A DNA stretch of 64,000 bases from Lingula anatina. Taxonomy: Eukaryota; Brachiopoda; Lingulata; Lingulida; Lingulidae. Positions 34,922-47,014 of this stretch are shown here, piece by piece. The notes below the pieces were generated by a model. The model was not told the DNA's origin, ran no database searches, and was given only the letters and a program-made list of their open reading frames with translations. A program made the translations under genes and the position numbers. The stretch's first letter is position 1, and every line of letters starts with the position of its first letter. The stretch spans positions 1-64,000 of the forward strand of contig NW_019773595.1 of the NCBI RefSeq assembly GCF_001039355.2, read 5' to 3'.

Positions 34922-36576
34922 CAACATTGGTCAAAAAGGTTGTCCCACCTTTAGTATCATGTGCTTTTATTTATAAATGATCACATCACATGTGCAGATT
35001 GCTATAAATAGTGATTTTCATTCCAGATGCCATAACTTACATGATTAGTGATACAGAAAATACAAACTAGCGGTGAAGATATCAATATTTAATACCATTT
35101 ATTCACATTTATTACACGTACCCCCTCAAATCCGACATTTCACTGTGATTTTCACAGAGGTAAAGAAATGTTCATTAAACTGAAATAACACCACCAAATG
35201 TCACCAAATTTACACACTTTTAGCATTAGGGTGTGCTCGTTAAAGGCCACGTGTCTAATAGCGTTTGTGTTCACCGCGCACTGTAATTACCTCCTGTAGG
35301 TGTCGCGGTCTGCCTTCAACAAGGGTAACAATTCTGTTTTATGGGATATTGTCCCATTCTTCCTAAAGAGCTTGGAGGAGTTGGTCCAGATTATTAGGAC
35401 TTTGGTTTTCCTTTGCATTGCACACTTAAATTCATGCCACAGATGTTTAGTAAGGTTAATAACGTGACTCAAAGGTGGTTGCTCTATCCTCTGAACGCTG
35501 GGTTTCTGCAACAAATCACTCAGCAGGCGAGAGTTGTGAGCACGTGCATTTACAAGATGACGCCTGCAGTATCCCTGAAGTCACCTCTTGCAAATGGAGT
35601 GAGATATTTGTTGAGAACGTTTCAGTGAATTGCCCCAATAACGTTCTTTTCCGGAAAGAACAACGCACTAAAACCATCGGCTTGGAATTCTCTCCAAACG
35701 TGGTCTGGCCTGACACCTCAGGCGATATTAGCCTGCACAAATCTTCCAAAAAGCATTCTGCAACATGTCCACGGGTCCAAATTTGACCATCGAAAGCATA
35801 CAAGAAATACCTTGATTCTTCAGCAAAACCAACTGGTTCCTAGTGACGGTTGACAAAGTTCTGGTAGTTCTGGGGTCACTGAACCTGACATTCTCAACTG
35901 ATACCTCATTCCATCTGCAAGAGGGGACTTCGGGGGTGATCCAGGCTTCATCATGACACCACACTTGTACACAGTTGTCAAGTGGTGAGTGATTTGTTGC
36001 AGAAACCCAATGTTCTGAGGCTGGAGAAACCATCTTTGAATCCTGATAATAAACCTACTGAGCACCAGTGGCATGAATTGAAGTGTGCAATCCAGAGGAG
36101 AACATAACCCCAACTAGTCCGGACCAATTCCGCCAAGCTTTTTAGGAGACATGGGGAAAAATCCCACAAAACAGAATTGTTACCCTTGTTGAAGGCAGTG
36201 GCGCCGTCTACAGTAGATGATTACAGTGAGCGGTAGCCACACACGCTAATAGACACGTGACCGTTAACGAGCACACCCTAATGCTAAATGTGTGCAAATT
36301 TGGTGACTTTTGATGGTGTCATTTCAATTTAATGGGCATTTCTTTACCTCCGTGGAAATGACAGTGGAACGTCGGATTTGAGGAGGTACATGTGAATAAA
36401 TGGTATTGAATATGGATATCTCAACTGCTAGTTTGTATTTTCTGTACCAATAATCATGTTAGTTATGGTATCTGTAAAGAAAATCGCCATTCATAGCAAT
36501 TTACTCTTGTGATTTGATCATGTATAAATAAAAGCACATGAAACTGGGGGTGGGTCAACCTTTTTGACCAATGTTG
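34922..36576. mobile_element. Tc1-like element, inverted dimer, 1655 bp
   Basis: Ends are CAACATTGGTCAAAAAGGTT and its inverse, flanked by TA on each side (34920-34921 and 36577-36578). Left and right arms are inverted copies for several hundred bases, beyond the terminal repeats and into transposase sequence: the C-terminal region (LWHEFKCA, TELLPLLKA) reads on the minus strand at 35287-35514 and again on the plus strand at about 36035-36215 (QWHELKCA, TELLPLLKA). Stops and frameshifts break both. Only about 200 bases in the middle are single-copy. Not autonomous. Confidence 0.85.
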
Positions 36577-36899
36577 TATTATGGTTGAAATATAAATGTT
36601 GAATTCATGTCGGTATTTTAATCAAATTGCAATCTATACATCACTGAATCAGAATTTGAAAGACCAACCTGTCAACGTTAAATCAACAATGAATCAACAT
36701 TAAATCAACATCAAATCAAGTTAGGTGCAAAGTTACTTCAACGATCTGCGCCTCTAAGATACCAGGGACAATTTCTACTCTAACATTCAGTTTGTCGGCT
36801 TACCACACACTGCTAAACCCAGACAGTCGAGTTCACATAAATCCTACTTTGCGATAGTGGCCTTAGAGCGTTTTAACAAAAATTAAATATACTTCATAT

Positions 36900-36900
36900 A

Positions 36901-36939
<39 letters not shown>

Positions 36940-37270
36940 CAGCTTCTTATATGGCGCCTTACAATGATAGATAATATAACTAAAATTATTAAAATTACTA
37001 CAATTTTTTAATCTAAAACACTCATCGGAAACCATTTAAAATTAACACTATTAAAAACTCAATCTTATTAAAATATATATGAAAAAAAATCTAAGAGCAA
37101 TAGACAGATTTAAAAATGTGGGTCCTTAGATGGGATTTAAAACTGTCAAAGTCTTCTGCTGTTCTAACAGAATTTGGTAACGCATTCCACACTCCCCGGC
37201 TTAGATTGTAAAAGCACGATCACCATAACTTTTGAGAGACCCCTTCTCTAAATAACTACCCTGAGTGTCA
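36900..37270. repeat. Dispersed repeat fragment beginning in (TAA)n
   Basis: (TAA)n at 36901-36938 leads into TTATATGGCGCCTTACAATG and sequence containing GGTAACGCATTCCACACTCC. I recall this style from dispersed marine-animal retroelements, but cannot name a family. Fragment only. Confidence 0.4.
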
Positions 37271-37539
37271 GAGCAACGTAAAAGCTAGCTCGTTAAATAT
37301 ATACCTTGCGATGGAGTCGCTTTTACTAGCTCTGACGAACAGCGACAATCTGAGGGCGTTCTTCTTCAAAATTTTGCCTGGGGCGCTTCCATATTTGGAA
37401 GTCACACGTCACAGCTGTGTCCGCCTGGATCCATATTTGGAAGTCATAAGTCTCGTACGTCACAGGTTTAGCCGCCTGGAGCTGCCTTTCCCGCCTCGCG
37501 CTGAAGTTATCTCGTGCAGACGAGACAAGAAGCAAAGTG

Positions 37540-37800
37540 CCTGACGAGGTTTGAATTGAAAATATCTTGCAGTCGAAGGTCAGTGCCACAATAGAACCAA
37601 CATTCTGCTTTAAAAACTGATTTTGGTGTAGCCATTGCGCAGCCCTTATAATGGTATCGGGCAAACAGTGTAGCTGTCAAATTTGGCACCCGGCAAGCAC
37701 GTGAATTGCGCACGTGTACATCTCAGGATTAAATGTTCTATGATAAGCAAAAAATACAAAAATATTGGATATATCTTTTCTCTTCGAAGAATATTATTTA
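37540..37800 (-). repeat. Dispersed repeat carrying a short CxxC frame, copy 1
   Basis: On the minus strand, an ATG at 37635 opens MATPKSVFKAECWFYCGTDL and runs to a CLVC. A related copy lies on the plus strand at 62940-63260. Both share flanking GGGCTGCGCAATGGCTACAC and a TTATTTATTTTTT-like edge. Unclassified; may be a transposon N-terminus or a duplicated gene fragment. Confidence 0.45.
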
Positions 37801-38160
37801 TTTTTTCACTTTACATCTTAAATACAGCAAATAAAATTAAATAAAGCAGAATTAAATCTGTTTAACGTTTCATTTTGGTCTGATGACATTCAACTGCAGA
37901 TTCACTGCGGAGCAGTTCTATTTGATTGATGGAAGTGTAACATGGCCGCTGGTCACTAGAGCCGGTATTGTTGATATGGGTTATATATGAAATCAAGATC
38001 GAGCTGGCAATACCGGAATCTAGAACCTAGGGTATAAATAACACGCCTAACCTTAAAATGCATTTTACTTACAAAGGATAATTGTTGACACTGAGCGAAC
38101 ATGTAAGTGTCAAGATGATCCCAAGTTCGATATAAAGTGTATTGTTTCAGTGTCTGATGC

Positions 38161-39438
38161 TTAGTACAAGAATGTGGATGTTAACAAAGCCAAGACCAAC
38201 ACCATCTTGTTGAAGGGACCACAGTTGCCGCTACTGGTCTTAGCGGAGATGCCAAAAGTGGTTATTTCATAATTTTTCGGACTTGGTACAGGGGTGACAC
38301 CGGAAACACACGTTTTGCTATATCTTACACGTATCTGAATCGGTTTTCCTTCAAGATGAAACGTCATGTTAGTCAAATCACGCTCAATGTCGGCCTGCAC
38401 ACAAGGAACGATTTTGCGAACTTGACTGTAGTCGGAGAAAAGTTCCCTCAGTTGAAGTGACGCGGTGAGAACAAATGTTACGTTGCCCGTTTGCGAATTT
38501 TCGTTTGCTCTGCATCGATAGAAATGCGCACCTGCCTTGACAAATACGTGAACCAACCGTTCATTAAACAGAAGTGTGATGCATTCAAAGTCTTTTGTCG
38601 GACGCCAGTTTATAGGTTCTAACTCCACAAACAAATCTTGTTTGATCGTCGTTATGTTGTAGAGTATAGCCTGACAGTCTTTTCCGTCGTTCACATAACC
38701 AGGAGGACAGATTTCCTGCTGATTTGCGTGCTGAAAATATATTAGAAAACAGACAATTAGCTAGCTGAACCTAAATAACTACAGGTCGGAACTAGGCTAG
38801 AGTATATCTGTTGTACAAACGAAATGAACATGTGAAAAGGTGTCCCCGATCTTTCGTACTTGTACCAACATTTTGGTATACTTTGTGACCCAAGATGAAG
38901 TAGCAAGATTCTGTTCAAATAAAATATTTATGACCTGGATTTTCAAACATGTTTATGTAAAATGCAAGGCTAATGTTAAGGACTTGTACTGCATTCATTT
39001 CCATACATAAGAAGTGTCAAAAAGCATGACTATTCATGAACACCCAGATTTTTCTTGTCTTTGTCCCTTCCATGTGGCCATTAAAACGTGCCCCCGTAAT
39101 ATGGCTGAGGAATTGCAAACGTAAAACAAAATTCACTGTAATAATTGTTACGTATATTTACTGGCGAACCACTGACGAATATTGAGACAAGACAAGCCGA
39201 TAATTAAGTCTTCAAGCTAAAACTAATGATCGATTTTGAGTTCTTACTACTTTGTGTAGTCGGTGCAATCGCATCGGGAGGTTGGGCATGGCCACGGCAT
39301 ACATTTTTCAAGCGTCAACTATTGACTATATTTCCTTACCCCAAGAAGGAGTCAACCACTGTCCATCCGGCAGTTCATGGGCAGTTTCACCAAATATCTT
39401 AAATTTGACATGACCACATTTATACAGTGGTGGATTTA

Positions 39439-39469
<31 letters not shown>

Positions 39470-40160
39470 TCAGGGGTCCCGCCCCCGTTCGATTTCTGGT
39501 CCCCGTCTTGAAATTAGAATTGGAATGATAGTAAGTTTTTCACACAATCTATGCACTGTAAAGCTAGATTCCAAATGGGTCGGCTAGAAATATGGCTCAG
39601 TATGAAGTGGGAAAATTGGAATAGATTGATTACGGACGCAAGCAGACTTGCAAGACGCCTATTAGAACATGGATACAGAACAATGATCAGAATAACTTCA
39701 ACTCGGATGATAAAAAATTACATCATGTTTTTTTTTATTAGATATGCATGAGTAATTTGACGTAAAATCACCAGTAAACAGTTTGATGTTTAAAAACAAA
39801 CGTAGGTGCATGTGGTGCGCACTGTCTCAAAAATACTTATAAATATTAAAGATGCTCTTACCGGCAACTCATCGTCAACGGTTGGATCGGAATCTACATG
39901 TAGATCGCAAAAATTCAACAGCGCTCTGAAAGAAAGCCTAGGGTTTTCTGACCCATCGGTGTAGAGCTCATCTCCTTGGTCGTCTGAAATACAAAAAAAA
40001 AAAAATAATAATAATAATAAATAAAATTAACAACAAAAATGTACATAAGTATACGTGACCATATATATAAATGCCGTAAAATAATCGACTTACCCTGCCT
40101 TCTCTCTCAAGCAAGCAAAGGAAATTCATCTGCGAATAAGCTGTTAACTGTTATTNGGGT

Positions 40161-40194
<34 letters not shown>

Positions 40195-40854
40195 AGGGGG
40201 TCCCCGCCCCCCTTCGATTTCTGGTCCCCTCTTGAAATTAGAATTGGAATGATAGTAAGTTTTTACACAATCTATGCACTGTAAAGCTAGATTCCAAATG
40301 GTTCGGCTAGAATTATGGCTTAGTAGGAGGTGGGAAAATTGGAATAGATTGATTACGGACGCAAGCAGAATTGCAAGACGCCTATTAGAACATGGGTACA
40401 GAACTATGATCAGAATAACTTCAACTCGAATGATAAAAAAATACATCATGTTTTTATTATAAGAAATGCATGAGTAATTTGACGTAAAATCACCAGTAAA
40501 CAATTTGATGTTTAAAAACAAACGTAGGTGCATGTGGTGCGCACTGTTTCAAAAGTACGTATAAATATTAAAGATGCTCTTACCGGCAACTCATCGCCAA
40601 CGCTTGGATCGGAGTCTACATGCAGATTGCAAAAATTCAACAGCGCTCTGAAAGAAATCCTAGGGTTTTCTGAGCCACTGGTGTAGGGCTCATCTCCTTG
40701 GTCGTCTGAAATACAAAATAAATAAATAAAATTAACAACCAAAAAAATGTACATAAGTATACCTGAACATATGAGAAATATTTACAACAACAACGACAAC
40801 AACAACAACAACAGCAACGACACCACCACTACCACCACCACCACCAACAACAAC

Positions 40855-40893
<39 letters not shown>

Positions 40894-40991
40894 GTGAATA
40901 ACAGTTAACAGTTTACTCGCAGATGGATTTCCTTCACTTGCTTGAGAGAGAAGGCAGAATAAGTCGATTATTAGAGTAAGTCGATTATTTT

Positions 40992-41038
<47 letters not shown>

Positions 41039-41186
41039 GCATGATACATGTGCGAGACCAAACTCTCGAGTTTCACGGAAATACGCATAGGGTTTGCCCG
41101 ATCATCAGGAGGTGTTTATTAAAAAAATATGACCCCTATGGGTATGTCCGTGAAACTTACAAGTGGGGTTCCCACATGTCTCGTGT

Positions 41187-41217
<31 letters not shown>

Positions 41218-42324
41218 TTTTCAATTGTGTTTAAATGCACCGCATAGTTGAACCCTCTGTTAACTACACGTGCTCTTCATATATGCTTGTAAGACAATGT
41301 TTCATATCTTACCTGGGCAGCGTCTCGTCCCTGTGTAACAAATCATGCAGTGGTAATTCCTAAACATGGAATCAGTATCATGACCACGAATGACGGGATT
41401 TGTGTACGTCATGCAGGCGTTTCGAAGAGGCGTCTGTGAAGGATATGGGGAACGTTCTGGCGCCAAAGTGTCATTGACAAGATTATAACGGCACGGCGGA
41501 AAGTTATCCTTTAATCCATCTTTGAAGCAAAACCTTAGATGCCACTCTGGTTTTGGTTTAAAAAATCCCCTGCACCTTTTAACGCCCATAAGTTTCTTTA
41601 AAACACAACTGGATGAAGAGCAAGTCAGAAATGTTTCTATCGGTACGCTAATGCACTGAACTTGAAATTGCCAGGGGTCTCCAATATCTACTGCGCCGTT
41701 ACAAATTGCGCAGTCTTTGTTCCTGTATGTTATCATGGTATCGGGGTCAGTGACTGGCTGATACAATGTTACGTTTTCGTCGAACGAAACTTCAGAATTA
41801 TGCATGCAGCTCGAGCGATGATGGTCCTGTGGCCACATTGGGGGACACGAATCCACCATCAATATACTGGAGCCGTGGTGCTTAAAGGCAACTTCATGCA
41901 GGAGCTCTGCAGTGACAAACGGAACACTTCGACAGGAGCTGATGTTTGCAACCAACATGTGGTCAGGGGGATCAAGCGCCCAAACACTGTCATTCTGGCG
42001 TGAAATCTGATGTTGGGTACGTGGAGCTGATGGCGTTGTGTCGTTGACGTCTTTACCATGTTCAAGTTCTTCCGATGCAGCACACATCTCCCCAGTAAAT
42101 ACATTACCATAGCAACAATCATTCAACAGGTGACAAATGTCATCGCAGTAGCAGTGGACCTGAAAGCCGATTTTTTTGCCAGACAAATTCTGTCCACAGT
42201 ACCATTTATTAGGCCGTAGAGAACCCGAGGGTCGCCCGTCTAAATATGCAGGCGACTGCGCCTTAGCAATAGAAGGAATAGACAGCATAATGACCCAAAA
42301 TGCCTGTACACAGTAAGTATTCAT
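38161..42324 (-). CDS. Tandem family gene 2, with a duplicated second exon
   Basis: Exons 41313-42324, 40584-40705 (or its duplicate 39862-39983) and 38161-38730 join in frame to 1704 nt (567 residues). The same plan as the other family genes: signal peptide (about 1-22), SMB-like CYCDDICHLLNDCC, YRNKDCAICNG and YRNYHCMICYTG motifs, the 41-residue exon (FRALLNFCN), and a terminal Cys/Asn domain ending in an apolar tail (NKMVLVLALLTSTFLY). Two intact 122-nt exons are present; because 122 is not a multiple of three, only one can be used in a productive mRNA. The TATA-like box is changed (TATTTAAG) and sits 77 rather than 71 bases upstream of the ATG. Confidence 0.8.
39441..40160. repeat. ~720-bp tandem duplication, first unit
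   Basis: Starts at a 29-base G run (39441-39469) and contains one 122-nt exon copy (39862-39983). The second unit (40161 to about 40880) starts with a 33-base G run and carries the other exon copy (40584-40705). Similarity is high across the unit. The N at 40156 sits at the junction, so an assembly artefact is possible. Confidence 0.75.
39862..39983 (-). CDS. Duplicate 122-nt exon 2 of family gene 2
   Basis: Intact acceptor (TTTCAG) and donor (GTAAGA); encodes 41 residues closely matching the copy at 40584-40705. Phase entry 1 and exit 0, so the two copies are mutually exclusive for an in-frame product. Confidence 0.65.
40060..41010. repeat. Inverted repeat around the second duplicate unit
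   Basis: Positions 40068-40155 (ATGCCGTAAAATAATCGACT... to AACTGTTATT) recur inverted at about 40905-41000 (AACAGTTAACAG... to TTTTACGGCAT). Microsatellites (CAA/CCA)n, (TTA)n at 40859-40893 and (TA)n at 41001-41035 border the right arm. Confidence 0.65.
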
Positions 42325-42400
42325 GATCTTGCTGGAACGTCGAGCTTCTATCTACGGCAAAGATCAGTTCATTTGTAAAAAATTATAATAGCAACGGGAC

Positions 42401-42407
42401 TTAAATA
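42401..42407 (-). promoter_or_regulatory. Altered TATA-like box of family gene 2
   Basis: The minus strand reads GTGTATTTAAGTC where the other genes have GTGTATATAAGKG. It is 77 bases before the ATG. Confidence 0.5.
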
Positions 42408-42998
42408 CACTTGTGAAATTATGAAACTGCTACATGTACTTCAGTCAAACATGTTCCGGAAAAGTCACATCCAGTAATGTAGTAGAAAACGTACGTCACG
42501 AAATGCCCCTTGAAGAACACATTGATACCAGGAAATAGACGTAGGTATTATTTTCCGCTTATGTTTCGATTATGGCATTCTCCAATTTCATCATGCTTGA
42601 GTCAAAAAGCATGTAAAGCCCTTTTCTCGTGAAAGTGATTATCAACGCCCATTCGAGAGCTCTTAGGTACAGCTGTACATAAACTGGTAAGAAACATCAT
42701 TAAACGTTCACAACTTCGAAACTCAAAAACAAAATACTGAGTTCTTTGGATTGGACAAAAACAGTCATTTGCTCGTTCCCTCAGAAAGCAAAACAATGAG
42801 GCCTGGTGTTTCGTTGTCGTCATAATTACGACCCCATTAAAACTGACACCATCGGTCTACTTAGATTGACACGCCTCTGCAGTGATTGTACGAGTACTAA
42901 GTGGCAGTACCTGTACAATCACCAGCTTTTCCGTATTATACTTAACGCCAGAAAAAGTGTATGTTAATCAATTAAGCTGATTGCACCCAGTGAGAGTC

Positions 42999-44465
42999 CC
43001 GGTGTAACATGAAAATCTGACTCCCATGAAAATTTGACTCCCCCTCCACAAAACTTCATAAATCTTATTTTATTTTGAGTATATGACAGTGATCTTGTAG
43101 TATGTAAAATGGAGGATACATTGGCACTTTTTTGTAGTTTGCAGGTGAAAATGTTCATGAAAAAATGAGAAAATTAAAAATGTGCACATAATGAAAATCT
43201 GGTTGCCCCATGAAACTTTGACTCCCCCTCCACAAAACTTCATAAATCTTATTTTATTTTGAGTATATGACTGAGATCTTGTAGTATGTAAAATGGAGGA
43301 CACATTGGCACTTTTTTGTAGTTTGCAGGTGAAAATTTTCATGAAAAAATAAGAAAATTAAAAATGTGCACATAATGAAAATCTGGTTGCCCCATGAAAC
43401 TTTGACTCCCCCGCCACAAAACTTCATAAATCTTATTTTATTTTGAGTATATGACTGTGATCTTGTAGTATGTAAAATGAAGTATTTTACCATAAAACTT
43501 TTTAATATTTCCAATATATTTTTTCATAAAGTATCCTAAAAGAAAAGCTTTCAGAATGATCATCAAATATCAAATTAATAGCTTTTTCATAGGGGAGTCA
43601 TTGGGTGTTAGAATACAAATCCTTAATTTTTCTTATTTTCATGTGTTTTATTATTTTTTTTCACTCAATTTTTTAACCATCAAACTTTCAAGTACTTTCA
43701 ATAACTTCTTCATAAAGTATCGTCAAAGAAAAGCTGTCAGAATGATCATGAAATATCACATAAATAGTTTTATCATGGGGGAGTCATTGGGTGTTAGAAT
43801 ATAAATCTTTAATTTTTATTTTTAATGTATTTTTTTCACCCAATTTTTTCCCATCAAACCTTCAAGTACTTCCAATATAATCTTCATAAAGTATCCTAAA
43901 GGGAAAGATGTTGAAATGGTCATCAATTGTCAAATAAATAGCTTTTTCATAGGGGAGTCCTTGTGTGGTAAAATACAAATCTTTAATTTTTTTTTCATGA
44001 AAATTTTCACCTTCAAACTAACAAAAAGTGCCAATGTATCCTCCATTATGCATACTACAAGATCATATTCATTTACTCAAATAAAATGAGATCACAGTCA
44101 TATACTCAAAATAAAATAAGATTTATGAAGTTTAATGGAGGGGGAGTCAAATTTTCATGGGGGAGTCCGATTTTCATTATGTGCAAATTTCTAATTTTCT
44201 TATTTTTTTCATGAAAATTTTCACCTGCAAACTACAAAAAAGTGCCAATGTATCCTCCATTATGCATACTACAAGATCATAGTCATTTACTCAAATAAAA
44301 TGAGATTAATGAATGTTTTTTTTTTTTTTGGGGGGGGGGAGTCAAAATTCCATAGGGGGAGTCACATTTTCATTATGAAAATCTGACTGGGGAGTCACAT
44401 TTTCATAATGAAAATCTGTCTTGGGAGTCACATTTTAGGGAAGTCAGATTTTCATGGTACACCTG
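42999..44465. mobile_element. Composite repeat element, inverted ends and nested direct repeats
   Basis: Ends match inverted: CCGGTGTAACATGAAAATCT on the left, and the inverse of CAGGTGTACCATGAAAATCT on the right. The left third holds about three direct copies (starts near 43019, 43200 and 43385) of a ~180-bp unit containing AAACTTCATAAATCTTATTT; the right third holds the same unit inverted. The centre (43520-43990) has three copies of a different ~190-bp unit (CATAAAGTATC, then GGGGAGTC.TTG.GTG). Frames in it repeat but are shadows of the repeats. It lies between genes 2 and 3. Confidence 0.75.
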
Positions 44466-44592
44466 TACCGGCAGAGTTGGATAATTCTAAGGGGGTTGTT
44501 AATAAAGGGATCTTTGTGTTTTAAAATATTTGTATAATATACTTTAGTCAATTTCACGTTCAGTATATATATATAGTCTCAGTGTCTGAGGT

Positions 44593-46970
44593 TCAGATGA
44601 ACGATATGGATGTTAACAAAGCCAAGACCAACACCATCTTCCTAAATATATCAGAGTTGCTGTGATTGATCTTGACGGAGCTGTCAGAAGTGGGCATTTC
44701 AGGATTTTTCGGCCGTGGTACAGGGGTAACATCAGAAACACAAGTTTTGTTATATCTTGCACGTATCTGTATCGGTTTTCCTTCAAGAAGAAACGTCATG
44801 TTAGTCAAAGCACGCTCAATGTCGGCCTGCACACAAGGGACGAATTTAAGAACTTGACTGTAGTCGGAGAAAAGTTCCCTCAGTTGAAGTGACGCGGTGA
44901 GAACAAATGTTACGTTGCCCGTTAACAAATCTTTCTTCGGTCTGCACCGATAGAGCCGTGCGCGTGCCTTGTCTAACACGTGCACCAACCGTTCATTAAA
45001 CCGAAGTTTGATACATTCAGAGTCTTTTGTCGGACGCCAGTTTATGGCCTCAAACTCTACTATAACATCTTGTATGATAGTCGTTATGTTGTACAGTATA
45101 GCCTGGCAGTCTTTTCCGTCTTTTACATAACCAGGAGGACAGATTTCCTGCGGATTTGAGTGCTGCAAATACATTAGAGAGAAAAAGGCAATTATTAAGG
45201 TAAACCCAAATAACTACAGGTCGGATCTAGGTAAGAGTTATCCGTTGCACAAACCAAATGTACGTGTGTAAATGTGGCCCTGACCTTTCATACCAACATT
45301 TTGGCAAATTTTGGCCCAAGATAAAGTAGTCGGAATCTATTCAAATAAAAAATATATGGCCCGGTTTTTGAAACATGTATATGCAAAAAGACAATTAAAG
45401 CTAATATTTTGGACTTGTATCGTTTTCATTTCTATACATACGAATAAATATCGTGTTGTTTTTATAGATGGGAACATTTCCATGAACAAGCAAATTTCTA
45501 GGAAATGCAAATATTCAGTATGTAACATTAATAAAATAGTCACCTTTCAATCTCTGCCACAGCCACAGCCTTACATTTTTTTGGTAATTTCTAATTTGGT
45601 TTTTGTAACTCTTTTTTTTATATGGAAGTCCCAAGAAACAGATAAAAAGGCAACATATTCAAACGTTTCCGCCTATTGGCAATCGCATTACAGCAGTTTT
45701 TTTTAAGAACAGAACTGACTTGCACTCCAGGCCAGGATTTCTTAGTAGTTTTCGTCCTTGACGGCACCAACATTACTCGAACGATCTACCGGTATTTGTT
45801 CACTTTGTTCCTACCGAAATATGCGATCAGTATAGATCAACTGTCACTGAAACCTGTACAATGCGTCTTATTAGGATGCTTTCCCAGATATTTAGATCGA
45901 TCTAAAGATTAAGCTTTAGATCGACCTAACTCCCTGGGGGTTCACGCTAAATTGCAGTCAGCCGAGCGGGCACCATTGTTAATTACCCCCTTACAGCTTT
46001 TAGTAGGCGGGACAGACGCTTAAGCCGGTCAAGCTGACAGTAATCCAGTGAGATTCCCCTCAGGGATAGATCGATCTAAAAATCTATGGAAATGGGGTGT
46101 TATAACTTAAGGGAACATTTTAGTCAGACGGCCATTTTTAAAAACAATCAATGCACCATAACGCTTAAATATTTTCCCATATTAAACAACAGTGAGTCCT
46201 ATCTTTCTAGGGTCTGTTGGACCGGGTGTTTTAAAATTGAAAGTCTGGTGGACTTTCTGTCTTGAAAGAAGTACCTCGTCTTTTCTCCAGACTCATAGTT
46301 CTGAAATTTAGAGTTATGAAATCGGGGGCCGGTAAAATACAGGGTCCGGGGGACCCTTTTTATCATACCCAACGGCCATGTTTCAGAACCCCGAATTCGT
46401 TATTTCAGAAACGAAACTACGGGTCCGTAGCAATCGTCTGAAATACTAAATAAAATAACATAACATAAAATAAAAAGGACCCCTTCTGTTACGCGGGACT
46501 CTCTGATTTATAACATTGGTTACATATTTATAAGCATCTATACTGGGGAATGCACTTTGGTATTATAATGGATTGATTGTTACAAAACTATGATAAGAAT
46601 AACTGAGGCTCGGTTATTAAACAAATTACATCGTGTCCTTCAAAGAAATAGATGAGCATTTTGATGCAAAATCATCTATCGACTTGCATGTTTAAGAAAA
46701 AAATGATGTTTTAGTAATAAACGTGTGTGTATGAAGTGTACACTGTCTCAAAAACACGTTATAATAAAAAAATATACTATTACCTGTAACTCATCGTCCA
46801 CGCTTGGATTGGAATCTACATTTAGATCCTGAAAATTCAACAGCGCTCTGAAAGAAAGACCCAACAGTCTCCCGTAAGGGTTTTGTAGCCCATCGCCTGG
46901 GTCGTCTGGAATACAATATATAAATAAATACACAAAAATAAAAGAAGGAAGGAAAATAATTATTAACATT

Positions 46971-47014
<44 letters not shown>

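Noticed and set aside
43070-43514. Repeated open frames with the same peptide
   Set aside because: They are the minus-strand reading of the ~180-bp repeat units of the 42999-44465 element, not a gene.
45311-45706. 131-codon open frame on the plus strand
   Set aside because: AT-rich, no motif, and it overlaps the flank of gene 3 exon 3 where the paralogues have no matching frame.
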